The notes under the pieces are model-generated. The model was not told where the DNA came from. It was given only the letters and a program-made list of their open reading frames with translations, and made no database searches. The translations under genes and the position numbers were made by a program. Shown piece after piece: positions 14,525 through 27,800 of a stretch of 64,000 bases of DNA; within the stretch, counting starts at the first letter, position 1, and every line of letters begins with the position of its first letter. The stretch comes from Eremophila alpestris peregrina (taxonomy: Eukaryota > Chordata > Aves > Passeriformes > Alaudidae): contig WMCF01000007.1 in NCBI GenBank assembly GCA_009792885.1, positions 8,025,267-8,089,266 on the forward strand. The letters run 5' to 3'.

Positions 14525-14556
14525 CTAAACTAAGTAGAATCTAAGCTAAATAGAAT
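14525..14556 (+). repeat. Tandem duplication, 16-bp unit, 2 copies
   Basis: Two adjacent 16-bp units (CTAAACTAAGTAGAAT and CTAAGCTAAATAGAAT) match at 14 of 16 bases. A partial third unit (CTAGCTTCTAAG) follows. This is a local slippage duplication. Confidence 0.85.
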
Positions 14557-16103
14557 CTAGCTTCTAAGCTTTACTGAGTTCTTATTGCTGCAGTCTTTAT
14601 TATAAACCACAAATCTAATGGTATAATTAAAAACATTTCAATAGACAACCACACTCTTTGCCCCTGATGCTTAGAGTATTTCCAGCAACTGGAGGAAAAA
14701 TCTACAGGACATAATTGTCTCAATCATTCAGAATGTTACAATACTGGCAGTCTCTCTCCTTTGAGATAAATATTATGGTGGGAATGCCAGTTTTTAAGGG
14801 TTCTGTATAAAAGTTTATTTCTCTCCACAGTTCAGCATCATATCCACAAATTCTGAAGTGCCCTTGAACATTTAGGTATATTATGACAAACAGTCAGATA
14901 AATCCTTTAGCTCTTATGTCAAAGTATAGCCCTTGGAGGCCTATGTACTTATATAGATCTATATAACTAAGCCTATAAAATAAAAATGTTGTGAATTGAC
15001 CTTTGTGGTATCACCTTTGACTAATTATAGGAAGAATACTTTTCCAAGCTATTGTGTTGTATAACTATGTTGTTAAGGGAGCAAAGAGGTAAGAGAATCC
15101 CACTCACTTTCCATCTTGCAGCATATTTTATAGACACTAAAGACCTCATTTGTTGACTTATTACTTACAGCTTGACACTCAGAAGAGCTTCTACTTCCAC
15201 ATTAAGTTGTATTATAGAGCTAAACCTTTGGCACTTTCCTAATAATTTTGAAGTTTGTTGGGGTCCCTCCAGTTTGAAGGGTCTGTAAAGATTGCTGTTC
15301 ATACACATCTGAAACACTTGTTGGGAAGGTGGGAGGTCACGTCCAGGGTTGAGTTGCTCCTGAACAGAGGACAAGCCAGGGGCTGAGGATGATGGCCATG
15401 TAGGTTCACTGGCAAACAATAACTCCTTAGACACTTTAGCAGAGAAAGTCTCATAGAAATAACTGGGGCTACCTACAGTTCAGAGGCTGTTGGAAAAACC
15501 TGTAGCAACAAGACAGGTCTGAGGTCGAGCCAGGAAGTCAAAGCAGCCAAGGTGAGGAGAAGCAGGAATTAGCAATGTGGAATGTTAGGCAGACACAGGA
15601 CTAGAATGCCCCCAGTCAAAGAGAAAAGCCATGGCATGAGATTAAATGCAGCTCTCAAGGCAATGGAAAGAAGGGGTGTGGGTGGAGGCTCATGCAGCTC
15701 TTTTGCATACCTTAACTGCTGCTACAGCTGCCTTACGTGGGGCTGGGACTCATCAGAGGTGACCTTCAGTGCAGTTGCTTCAGTCCCACGTGTAGAAGGG
15801 CAGAGGTGGTATTGTCTGTCAGTGTGCTCTGGTGGCTTCTCAGGTGCTTCGGAGTGTGCTGCTCTCTCCATGCACTTTGCCTTGGTTGTGGTGTGTCATT
15901 CACTTGTCTAAATACATTTATCTTTATGTTACTCTTATGTAGTGTCTTTGATCCTGCATTTCAAATTTCAATTCTGTATTAACTAAAATTCTTTTATTTT
16001 ATATTCCACATGTTGGTCTGTTCTTTGATATCAATGGCATTAGTATCAATATGTACAAATGTTTTTGTAAAATAAAACTGATTTCCAGGAAATAGAAGCA
16101 TTC
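14557..16103. other. Non-coding DNA, no gene seen
   Basis: A somewhat more GC-rich patch lies at about 15250-15880, with overlapping open frames on both strands (15165-15434 minus; 15582-15911 and 15737-15982 plus). None shows a domain, and their overlap argues against real coding. I recognise no repeat family. Confidence 0.55.
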
Positions 16104-16142
16104 TGTTTACTCAACATGTAATGTAAACATGTTGAGTAAACA
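16104..16142. repeat. Perfect inverted repeat, 16-bp arms, 7-base loop
   Basis: The arms at 16104-16119 and 16127-16142 are exact reverse complements (TGTTTACTCAACATGT) around the 7-base loop AATGTAA. There are no transposon-like flanks. The forkhead-like string TGTTTAC is repeated in opposite orientation by the symmetry, and I do not claim a binding site. Confidence 0.9.
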
Positions 16143-18324
16143 TGCTCCCAAATGTACATCTTTAAAAATCACACTCTCCTGAAAGTAATAATGTATGGAA
16201 ATCCTTTTCTATTGTATTTTGAACACTTTGAGATTATATTTAAAAGGTCTCTGCAGTAAGATCTTGCAACCATAAACAGAAGCTGATAAAATGTGTTTTC
16301 TATATTTTAAGTGAATGCTAAAAGTATTATAAAAGCATTGAAATCCACATTGCAGGGCTCTGTGGAAAGATACAGCAATTGCATCAAAACTTCCCTTCAG
16401 TGCTGTCACGGGAGTTCCATAAAAATATTAATAACTTCACGAATACTTTTTCTAGATAACTTTTAAAGTGAAATATTCCAGCAATGTGTGATAGCAAATG
16501 ATTATCCATATACTGCAGGAGTAATTTTTTCCTTTTTAGGGCTGATTCAGCAGGTGAGTGTCCATTTTCAGTCTTCAAGCATCTTCAAGGAATTTCTCCT
16601 TGATAATGAAAACAGTATCACAGATTTACAATATAGTTTCTCATTTAATGGCACAGCAGTCTTTTCTCTATTTTCTCTGCGAGTTTCTAAAATATACTCT
16701 TCAGACATATTTCAAGGAGGGGTACAAAATATATTCAAGCTACTGCTTGCTATTTCTTAGAAACAGCAAGTTTTATTCCACTCCCATCTAACAAGCCAAT
16801 TTTGAAGTGATGATGTTATAGTTCAGCAAATGTAGCTTTTGAGATGTGAGCCAGGTTCATGACACATAAATTATATAACTTAAGATGGATGTGCCCATGT
16901 TACAATAGAGCTATGTCTATTTCCTGAGTTGTAGAACAGTCTTGTCTTCTGTCAGTGCAACAGCAACGTGATAGGATTTTTTTATGATTAGTGACTCTGT
17001 ATCATATTTGCTCAGGATCTAGGTAAAAAAACTAAAATCTTCCCAAATGCAGCTCTGTACCTGCATTCTCACCCTGAGATTTCAGACCCCACATATCCTT
17101 TCAGGCTGTCCTGTATTTCCTGGTAAAAAAAGCATCTCCGAGATTAAAGTCTCTTTGCACTTGCTACTCTCTTTATTAGGTTGCACAGGTGTAATTGAAG
17201 GCAGAATTTTACACCATTAATGTTATTTAGTTAACACTGCTGCTGAAGACGTATAAGGTGGAAACCTCTCCCTAGCTTGTTCTTCAGCTATTTATTTCAG
17301 TCTTGTTACTGTTGCATCTCTCTAATGTTACCCTTGAAAAAATATGATGGAAATCTGAAAACCCTTGAAGAACAAGCCTTGGAAGAAGACATCATTGTTA
17401 CACAGATGCTTTACCAGTTAAAAGGGTGGAAAGCCATGTAAACAAAACTGTTAAGTGTCCAGATTCCATGAACTACACTGTCTAGCTTTACAACACTAGG
17501 AGAAGATAATTATGCAATAATTTTGGAGTGTAGTTCGTGGCTAGCAAACTACATCTTTGCTGTTTAAAGCTTGTCCCCATGGACACACGTGGCATTCAAA
17601 TTAGGACTGATTATGAATTTATAGCTAAGTGACTATTTTCCCACTTCACCCCTGTGAAGATATTCCAGTTTTAGAAAAGGATAAACTAATTTTGGATTTG
17701 CTTAGTATCTTTTCTGATCTGTTGCATGCTAAGGTAGCAGTAACAGAGGTAATTATTATGGTATTTAATCAGACAAGAAACAGGAAGCATGTACGTTAGG
17801 AGAAGGAGGTGCCTACAGGCTGGATCTTAGATTTACAAAACTCAGTTCTGACACATCCTATTTCTAGTACTCCCATTCATAAATGGCTTTAGTGGGAAGA
17901 TTTGAACTCTGGGTTATTCTCACCTGGAGCCTGTGGGACTTGTTATCAGTCAGCTGCAGGCTGAAGGTGCTCCCTTGGTGTGGGCAGACAGTCCCAGGAG
18001 TGTGTTTACTACATCAGCCAAGTACCAAATCTGGGGTAATCGAGGCCCCAAAGACTTACAACATCATTGCAAAGACTGTTCTGATACCCCTTCAACTGTT
18101 ACCAGCTGCTCCTACATGAGGTTACTCTAGTTTGTGTGTGTTTCAGTTTTGGATATTTACCCTGTCCTTAAACACACTGTCAATGATCTGCTTAGTGTTC
18201 ACAATTGAAGCTATTTTTTTTTTTTTTTGACTGTGATACTGGGCCTGCAGGGTTTAAATGAAGAAGCATTCCAAATGCAAATAAATGGTAGATACCCAAA
18301 TAGGTAAAGTCTTCAAATTTTGGG
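16143..18324. other. Non-coding DNA, no gene seen
   Basis: No recognisable gene or repeat family. Small frames at 16209-16791 overlap on both strands and have no domain. A 15-base T run lies at 18214-18228. Confidence 0.65.
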
Positions 18325-18372
18325 AGATTTTATAGGGTTGTCGCCCTTTACAGTGACAACCCTATAAAATCT
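18325..18372. repeat. Perfect inverted repeat, 18-bp arms, 12-base loop
   Basis: The arms at 18325-18342 and 18355-18372 are exact reverse complements (AGATTTTATAGGGTTGTC). The loop contains CCCTTTACA, and that nine-mer recurs just outside the right arm at about 18377. This arrangement fits a local template-switch or duplication event better than a designed signal. The hairpin lies about 530 bp upstream of the Ty3/gypsy RT relic, but nothing ties the two together. Confidence 0.9.
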
Positions 18373-18904
18373 TTACACCCTTTACATCTTTTATGCTTTG
18401 GAGAACAACCTGCAGGGACCCCTGACCCACCTACAGGAATCCTGGAAAAAACAAGGGACTTATACAAATCAGAATGTTGTACAACACACGCTAGGACGAA
18501 AGAAAGCATGAAATTTTTTCTATCTTTTCACTGGAAAAAATCTACAGTCAGCAGCAGAACACAGAACAAACTTTTAGTAAGATTATCCTTATTATTGATA
18601 CAGAAATGGGCCATCATGTATTGTTGTTTTCCCCTGCAGATGATGAATAATTGGTCCAAAGTCTTCTGATATCATGGGCCCAGAATATTTAGCAAAAGAA
18701 TTCGCTAGTGAGAAAGCATTGAAGGGTTCAGATTTATCATGTTTCATCCTGTAACAGTGGTGGATAGAGAAGATATATGGCAAGTGGCCTATTTCAGAAG
18801 CTGCTGGAACCTCCGAAATCTGATGAAAGGACCAGAAATAACATTTGGGGTTAGCTTGGAGAAGTTAGATAATTAAAAGCTTTTGGAAGTGATTATTTCT
18901 ATAA
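18373..18904. other. Unassigned DNA upstream of the RT relic
   Basis: This may be more of the same retroelement, but I cannot align any protease or gag motif to it. The minus-strand frame at 18592-18783 has no domain. I see nothing else in this interval. Confidence 0.4.
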
Positions 18905-19475
18905 CAGAAACACCTGAACCTGGAAGAGTTTTACAAATGACTCAGATCTTGAACAGTTGTGGAATAAAGTAAAAGGCAAATTATGGGAGATGCTACAGTT
19001 AGTCATGACAGCATTTCTTTAGAGAATGCTGCAGCCTAATTACATTAGTTCCGGAACCTTATCGGCATATCTGATTTCTGTATTGATTTCTGGAAGCTAA
19101 ATGTAATATCTGGTTCAGATGTACATCCAATACCTCAGATTAATGGAATGCTACTGGGCTTGAGTAATGGCCAATATGTAACCAAACTTGACTTAACAAG
19201 TGATATTTGCAGATGCTTTTAGCTTTCCAGATTCTAGAAGACTACTTCCTTTTGTATACTCCATGAGGAGTGCAAGTTTTAAAAGCCCACTTTTTTTTAA
19301 AGTAAGCTCCAGCACCATTATCAAGACTGATAGAGAAAATAATTTCTCTTAACCAGAGATGCACAGTTTGATGCACTGATCTATATCACTCACTTCTCTA
19401 GATATAGTTGGAATTCCTGCAGAAGGTGCAAATGGCCTTGGAACCTTTCAGGGTGCTCACACCGCCCTGCTAACA
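18905..19475 (+). pseudogene. Decayed Ty3/gypsy-like reverse transcriptase
   Basis: This is a broken fragment of the pol reverse transcriptase of a Ty3/gypsy-type LTR retrotransposon. The best part is an uninterrupted frame at 19073-19219, which contains FCIDFWKLN, then HPIPQI, then TKLDLT. These are RT blocks 1-2 of the family (F-C-x-D-[FY]-x-K-L-N, P-[IML]-P-x-[IV], T-x-L-D-L). Just upstream in another frame is LVPEP (about 19047-19061), the degenerate LVPKPDG block. Downstream, in further frames, are a TPxG-like block (19258-19269), APAPLSRLIE (19306-19335) corresponding to APATFQRLMD, and a YI..FS..W string (about 19381-19413) where the YxDD catalytic box should be. The two catalytic aspartates are gone. 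Several frameshifts and stops make it non-functional. I see no integrase, gag or LTR around it. Ends are approximate, and 18905-18960 is weak. A decayed domesticated gypsy gene is an alternative. Confidence 0.7.
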
Positions 19476-21822
19476 TGGCTAAATGACAAAATGAGTGCAC
19501 TGAGATGAAATACAAGGGAAATATATTTTTAAAGGGAAGGAGTAAGACTGTGTGATGGGTTTTGCTGAAAATGAGTAAGATTCTCTTCTATTAGCCCCTA
19601 TGGCATTGTGTTTTGGATATGTGATTAAAACAGTTGTCTAACTCTTTGGTTTATTTCTAAACAATGTTTGCACAGCCTCAGAGCTTTTTCTATTTCCCAC
19701 TCTGCCACCCATACCAAGAAGGCTGGAGAGTGGCAAGGAGCTTGAAGGAGACACAAGCAGGACACACCCAGACTGACCAAAGGAATGTAGAAACCATGTC
19801 CAACAACTAAATCTGAGGAGGGGGTATTTTGGGAGAGGTAGCTGTTGCGTGGAAGCTGACTGGGCATCAGTGTCCTTGTGGGAAGCAGTGAGTGGATGCC
19901 TTTGTATCACCTTTTTTGTGTGATTTTTTTCTTCCCTCTGTTGCAGAAGGGAGAGCAAGCTGTGGCTGTGTAGTGCATAGTAACTGGGCAGGGTCAACCC
20001 ATCGATGGGCTTCCACAGGGTGTCCCATTCTTACCAGTAAGCAAAAGGTTGGAGTTTTTTTTCCTTTTGTCTTTATCTGAATATTGACAAGTTACAGATT
20101 TTCTTTTGCCTTGGTAGGTTTGTTCTAGAATAATACAAATATAGTCATAGTAACTTGTGTAAGTGAGGTGAGAGAACATTAATCTTTCGTAATATCTGCT
20201 TTTGTATGTGAAGACTTTTATTGGACCCTCAGAACTAAAGGTGTTCAGATCCATTCCTTGATCTTCTTTTGCTTCCATGGAAGAACCATTACGTGGTAAT
20301 AGGCATTGACTCTCTGCTCACACAGACGACAATTAAGACTTTAAATACCACCTGCTTGAAGTCTGTTAAGTGGCTGAAATTTACCCATTAAGATACTAGG
20401 AGATTATCCATAAGAAAAACCTCTTGCTGAGTGCAATACCTACAGGCAAGACCCTAGTAGAGAGACATTGATTCAATGTCACATTTTCAAAACCACAAAA
20501 CCAAAGCCCCCATAACATCCTGTGGCTGCAGATAAGTTCCTGGATGTGCATATTACTTCTATACAGCAGTCACATTAGAAAATGCAGATCATAACCAGTT
20601 ACAATGTGTGACAGAGCACAGCAGCTCTGGTGGATTTCACCAGGTCAGGACCAGATATAGTTTACCTGTGTGAATACACAGTAAAATGGAAAATCAGTTC
20701 ATGCATCCTTTCAAACAAAACAACAATTGTATAATTGCATTAGTGTAGGGCCAAGCCACAGCTAGCATTGCTTTCATAAACCCAAAATGAAGTTGCATTT
20801 GGTTCTCTGAGACAACATAGATTCTTGCACGTGTCTCTGTCAGAGTTTGCAATGGATGTTCAGTGTCCATCAAACCTTTGAACACAGTCAATTTTTTCAG
20901 GGTTGAATTAGCTTTACAGTGCACCTAAGAAATCCCTTTCTTTTTCTTTCTGTCTGTGGTTTCATTAGCAGTGACTGCTACTCTTTCTAAATGCACAGAT
21001 TTTTTTTTTTTTTAGAGCAGTTCAGAACTAAACAGATGACGAAATATGCACAAATTACACTAAGCTGGAGTATATGATGGAAAGAATCTGTACACAGCAG
21101 AACAGAAAACAGGATAGAGGGAATCAGCTTGGCTATTCTGTTACATTTCCTGCCTTAACTGAAAGCAGTTCCATTTAATACAGATTAGCAACACACACTA
21201 ATGGTAACCACAGAACTGGCACTGCAATCCACTTCCTTGTCTCCTGTGTGGGAGCTTGATTATGGCACTACAGCCCCATGTATGTAAACCTTTGTTTTCT
21301 TAATATATGTGTATAAGATCTGGGACAGATCCTGTTCTCTATCACTGCTTTTGCTACCAGACCAATGCTTAGACATTAAAGAAGGTGAGTTTGACTGGTT
21401 TACATGTGGCCATGAGAGGTTAAATGAGCTCCCAGCAGCTTGACACTATATAGCTCCTGAGTGATGGAAGAAAAAAAGGCAGAGAAAAGGAGTGGAGCTC
21501 TCCCTAATGGAGAGACAATAGAGAGACAATGAATGACCCAACTACCAGTCTGTCTCAAACTTATAGGAAGAAAACAGTTGATGGCTGCTATTACTCTGTC
21601 CACAAGTTACTTAGAGAAATAATATATGTATTTCTTCCTACCTCCTTGAAAAATAACTGCAATTTTTGCATTAACTCTGATTTGAATGAGATCAAATCAT
21701 TATTGCAATATTACCATTAAGGTTTCATAGAATTTTTCTGTGAGGATAAAAAAATCTTTTGATTTTTTGGAGTTCCAGTGAGATACCCCTTTTTTTTTCC
21801 CTGTCCAAACTTTTCCCACTCC
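19476..21822. other. Non-coding DNA, no gene seen
   Basis: Opposite-strand frames at 19625-20278 overlap and show no family motif. I looked for RNase H or integrase continuation of the RT relic and could not see it. A 14-base T run lies at 21000-21013, and a small direct repeat (GAGAGACAAT twice) lies at about 21509-21530. Confidence 0.6.
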
Positions 21823-21839
21823 TTTTTTTTTTTTTTTTT
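21823..21839 (-). repeat. Poly-T tract (17 T; poly-A on minus strand)
   Basis: Seventeen consecutive T residues are present, with a nearby C-flanked 9-T run. A minus-strand retroposed 3' tail is possible, but no recognisable element body adjoins it, so I leave it as simple sequence. Confidence 0.8.
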
Positions 21840-24800
21840 GTGAGTTCTATTCACTCCATCATGATTGTGAAATACACCCATTTGATTATTATCTGTGTCC
21901 TTGAGCACACTTAGTGCTTTTTTTTGGTAAAAAATAGACATCTTTTCTAAGTCCAAAGTTAATAGAAATGAAGACATTTTGAAAAGGCTTTGGTCAGATG
22001 CTTAATGGTTGCACATATGGTAGGCTTAATAGCTTACATTCAATGTGACTGTGAGAAGTAAATAAACTCCAAGCAATTTCACATAATTTAATTCCTGAAA
22101 GAAACTTTGACCTTGATATTCCTTGTTATGTATATAAATAAAAATAAATTAAGATGTTTTGTGCTGAGCCAACTAGGGGTTCTAGAATAGCAATGAAGCT
22201 GTACATTGAATCAAGGTGTTCCATAAACCTTTAATTTCCTTGAAAAAACCAGTAATTTATTTCATGGTAATCTCCTTTTTGCTGAACAAGTGGTTGCATT
22301 TTCTCAGTGGGAAAGTAAACCAGCTGGAGACTTAATGTAAGGAGTAACTCAGCACTGCAAAATACTGTGTATATAAAAAGATTTGCAGTTTAATTCAGAG
22401 GTCAAAAGACATGTTGCTTCCTAATGATATTGGAGAAATAGCTTGGAGTGATGCCCCTTCCTTAATTCTGAGCAATAGAGAACAGACAAATTAAAATGTC
22501 AGTGTACTGAATTGAAAACTGTTTTATGATAAGACACTTAAGCCAGCAATCAACTTTCCACACGTGATAGATTTACAGTTCTTGATGGGAAGACTAGTGC
22601 TAATTTCAGCATTCAACATATCAGTGAGGCAGTGCTAGGATTCAGTGCTCACTTCTATATCAAATTGGTATTTAAAACCTAAAATATTCCTAAATTAGGG
22701 TTGATATGGCACCCTGATTCAGACAGCAAAAGCTATTTCAGTTGGAAAGAATTGGGTTTACTTGTTACAGGCACTGATATCTACAGAGTTGGTTAGCAAA
22801 CTGCAAATAACTTCATAACAGCTTAAACAACTGACAGAGAAATATTCTATTTGAGCCTGAAAGAAATAGATAGCTATGAATTAAAAAAAAACCCCACTTT
22901 TTCCATGGCATAAGATGATGATGAAACAAATAATGGTATTTTACTAATCCTGCTGTGAGCCTATACATTCTGAAGATATGTATGCTGAGCAGATTCCTTT
23001 GTTTAGCTCTGAGTCAAATAAGCTTTTTACTTAATGGGAGTTGATTTGGAAATGCAAGTATTTTTAGAGTATAAAATCCAAGAGTGATGGCTCAGTCAAT
23101 ATTTTCATTTGCTAAAAAAATTAGCAGCTGATTCATAGCTTTATCTTCTACTTCTCAGGATAAACTTGTTCTCTAAGGATGCCTGAATATGCAGATAGTG
23201 GGATAAAAATACTGTTGTTAACTGACTAATTTTTGTATTTCCATGCTTTCTTAAGTCCTATATTGTATTAAACACAAGGAGTTGAAGCTCCCACACTCTT
23301 TAACCACTACAACCACTCATTTTGAGAATGGTTTTATCAACTCAAATGCAAATAATGAAAGAACACAGTGCATTCTTCATTTGCAATTTGGTTGTTCCTT
23401 TAGAACTTCTTTGTCTCAGTTCTCTCAGCAGATTATAGGCAGCTAAGTGTCCATAATCTTGTGTCAAGTTCTAGTCTTACTGGTATCTATCTTCAAACTC
23501 AATTTACTTTAAAGAGCTAAGGTTTTTTTGTCACACTGTATCATTTTGGGCTCATGGACTTCAGCAATTATGCTTCCACACTTCTGCACAAAAAAAAAGC
23601 TGCACTATGAAGGCCAGCTTCTAGGAACTGCCACTTCATCACATTTCATTCAATATGCTTTCAGGTGTTTTCCCTAGGCAGCCTAATGTTTTAAAGGGAA
23701 AAGTCTCCACTTCTGTCTCACAGCTTGCAGTACTAATGAGTGTTTGTGCAACCGTGTCAATACACAGAGGTAATCTGATGTGTTCCTCTGTATCAGGATT
23801 CAGAGGGCAAATATGTGGGTGGCAAGAGAAGCAGCTACAGAAACAGCTACAACATAAGGAGAAAACATGAAAGTAATGAATGAAAACATGAATGGAAAAT
23901 CATTTAATCTCTGATACTCTAACCATAGCCTGCCAATTCTTCTTTCCTTAGAATAAGGGGTAGCTTCCCAGCAGATTCATCATCGCATTATCAAAACAAC
24001 ATTCATTCCATCTCAGTCTCCCAATTGTCTTGAACTGTCTAGGATAAAAGTGTGTCCAACACAAGCATCATGTGCTTACACTATTTAGGATTAACTAATA
24101 TCAGGAGGAATGTTTGGAGTTAATTTAAAGAAAAAAATCTCTGCTACAACCTGTGGTTCTTGTAAGAATATTCTAATACCTTCGCCGCCATGTATAATTT
24201 CTCTTAGTTTTCTCTTATTTTTGCAGATGGTATTAGATATGTTTTTCCAAAGGGTAGAATTTCCAAAGGATAGAATCACAAATCAGTTGTTTATTAGCAA
24301 TTCTATTTAATAGAAGTGTTCCTTTCCAAGACAGGGATATTGGGGTATGAAGAGCTTGGAAGAGGATCTGGTTGTTTGTGAGAACCAATCTAAGATTATA
24401 CAAACCAAGACCAGAAATAAGACATATATTTTAAGAGTAAGAATAAATACTCTCTGAATTTTTTTCTATAGAGAATGTGTACTCTCAACTCCATGCAGAA
24501 TTTAAGTCAAGATAATTTACTATTTTTCTAAACTGTGTTAACTGATCTGGACAACAGGTTTGAGATAAAGACTACCCAATATTCTTTGGTATTCACTAAT
24601 GCAGAATGAATGTTCTTAGTGACCCCCTCTAGCCATAAAAACTGTGGGTGAATGTAGAAAATTAAATTTCATAGGAAAGTACATTCATTTCTCCTGTTTG
24701 ATATGGAACTGATTTTCATAAAAGCATGATGCTCCTGACCTGAGACCTTCAGTTCAGTACTCTTTATGTACTTTGGAAGACCACAACCAAGACAGAAAGA

Positions 24801-27800
24801 ATTGGAAGGTCACTTGTCTTCTGTTGTGACTATACACTTGCAGGCTTTTTGCTATCACATGGAACCAACTGAGAGGCAGCTCCTATTTTTTCTTCCTACC
24901 ACTTGTGAATATTTCTGTTGGGAAATTAGTCAATTTTCTGGCAGACTAAAAGAGAATAGCATGCTCCTAGTATTAGTAAAGGGAACATAAATAATTTCTG
25001 CTGATGACAACGTTTGAATTCACTCTACAACTATTAGGAATTAACAAAATTCTTTAGGTACTACTCTCTGGAAACTGCTGGCAATTGCTGACTTTAACAG
25101 CAATCCCAGCACCTGCAATTAGGTCAGCTAGTGTGTCCCCAGGGAACTTGGCCAGTCAGGTGTTCCAGTGCCTATCTGTCACTGTTACCTGCTCTAAAAA
25201 AAACCCATGAGTATATCTGTGCTATATGCTGCTGTATCATTTTTTATCTACCTCTGTCATCTATTCTGCTTTTTATCAGGGTACTTCTCTGCCTAGCTGG
25301 ATGCTAATGTAGCCTTTGGTCTCAGCTGATCACTATTTGTGTGAGACAACCATGATCTCAAAGGAGGAAAGCATCATGTTTATACATAGTAAACTGCAGA
25401 CACATTCCAGTTAGAGGTGTGAATGTCACCCCAAATCTGCAGGATAACCACTAGATTTCTTCAATAAATATGTTCATATAGAATATATTTGTAAAGATAT
25501 GCTGTTCCTCTGAGAAAATATATATCTGTAGTAAACACAATTGTTAAAGTTTATTATCTATTAATAAGTTTTTTTTACTGGACGTCTATTTTCTACAGAA
25601 ATATAATGTAGGGTTTTACTTAGGGAAAATATTGGCTTAGCTTTACAGGTGACAGCCATTCTCTGACATTTAAATGAATTGACACAGTCTTCTAGGACTG
25701 TGTTTCAAATCTATGCTTACCAAGACAGACATCATATTAACACCTTCTTATTTTCCATTTTCAAAGGTTTCAATTTTGGTCTTTATCAGCCTCCTAATCT
25801 CTTATTATGAACCCATTAGATGCATGCCCCAGTTTTTAAATGCCTGTAGTGGGATGATTTTCTGCTTAAGAAATATAAAACTTTTAAAGGACAAAATGAA
25901 GCATTTCTTTAGTACTAATCATTTATGCCATACTTCATAATATCTTATCTGCATTTTTTGTTACTTTTTTTACATTTTCTCTTTTTTTCAGTCTCTAATG
26001 TAAAATAATCTCATTTATCAGTTTACTTTCTTCAGACTTTCGTTTTGTGTGATGAGTTATACGCTTTTCAACAGTGTCATGATGGAATTGACATGTGAAG
26101 TCAGGAGTCAGAGATTAATTCTATTAAAATTCAGGAATCTGAGAATTTGGTATTTTATTTTAGAGTCTTCTCTATTTTGAGCCAAATATTTCTTTTTTTT
26201 TTTATTTTCAAAGATGGCCTTATTGAGGCATTCCTGAAAAGCAAAAAGAACAGTGAGTGGGCTCTCATAATTAGGCCATGGTAGATTTGACAGAACACTG
26301 AAAGGAGCAAATACAAATAACCAAACAACAAAAGTAAAATGGTGTTTTGAGCCTTCAAGAGATATATTCACATTCTCTTTCATTTTCTCAGGCTGTGTCT
26401 TCTTTTTGGGAAAGCATCTTGGAAAGATTCAGCTGGAAGTACTAAAAATGCTGGAAGCATTAAAATTGTGGATAGACAATGGTTAAACTGATTGCCTCCT
26501 TTACTCATCACCTTCTAACTACAATAAGAAGTGCTTTGGGCAAGAGAGACACACCATTAAGAGAGCTAAAAGACGTGAAAAGAAATATCTATTAAATTTC
26601 TGAGTAGGTTTTCTACAGACTGGAACTGAAGGCCATTCTGCTTGCTCACAGACTAACACACAATCAATATTAATTATCAAAAATAAAAGAGTTAATAACA
26701 TTCTTGTGATAAGATCAGTACAGAGTAATGAACTGAGGCAACATAAAAGCATTTTTCCATATAGTGAACTCATACATGACATCAGAATTTTAAAAAGTAG
26801 ATTAAAAAAATCTCCAGGATCAGAAAGCTAGAGACTAGGCTTCACTTTGGTTTGTCTCTCTACAAAGTTAGGTACAGCATACTGTGTAGTTATTGCAGAG
26901 AATAAATAATAATGACACTCTGATGTTTTTTCAATATGACTATGTTCAGAAAGGAGAAGTCCAGTTCACTTTTTAGTCCTAATTCTGCATTAAGTACCAA
27001 GAATATCAGTGTTTTACAACATGGCTTTATCAGTTGTTTAATCAACGTGACCTGCCAGAACATGCTACCATAAAAGGCATTCTAAAACAAAATAAAATGA
27101 AACATCCTTCACTCTGCATTGTTAAGCTCTATAATCTGATCATTTTCATCAGTTGTTATGCATTGCATAGCAATGATAATCCATTTTGTTAGGTAACAGC
27201 CTGGATTTGGTGGGAGGTAGAAAAAAGGAAGACCTTTCTTTCTCAAATTATATTACTTCATTTAATATTAAACGGGTGCTGAGTAAACAGTTCAAAAATG
27301 TTAGACAATTGAAGATTTATCACTTTTGAGCTCAATTCATCCCATTGAGAGGAGTTTCCTTTTTATAGGAAGGTCCTTTTTACAGGATTTTAGGTGACTG
27401 TTTTCATCACACACAAGTGTTGAGAATGTGGTGGAGATATATCAGTGTTTGTATTGATCTGGACTACAAAGTTGTGGAAGGAATTGAGTTGCCTTTGTGT
27501 ATAGACTATGCCCACTCAGCACAACTATGATCTGTCTGGGTAGCATCCAGTAGTGATTCAAGACGTCTCGGCTGTTCACTCATCCTACAAAAATTACTCA
27601 ATGCAGCTGCCAGAAATACCACCTTGGAATTAGAGTGCTTTATCTCAGACTCTAAATTGCTCAGAACGTTCAGCCACACCATTCTAAATCAGATTTTTAT
27701 GTCAGTACTTTTATAGATTACTTCCATATTGCACTCGCAGCAAAACTGACACAGTGCTGCAGATCTGAAATCTTTAGGTGGGATGAAACCTGGGAATTAC

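Noticed and set aside
21823..21839. Poly-T as the tail of a minus-strand processed pseudogene
   Set aside because: No gene-like body lies next to the tail and no flanking duplication was seen.
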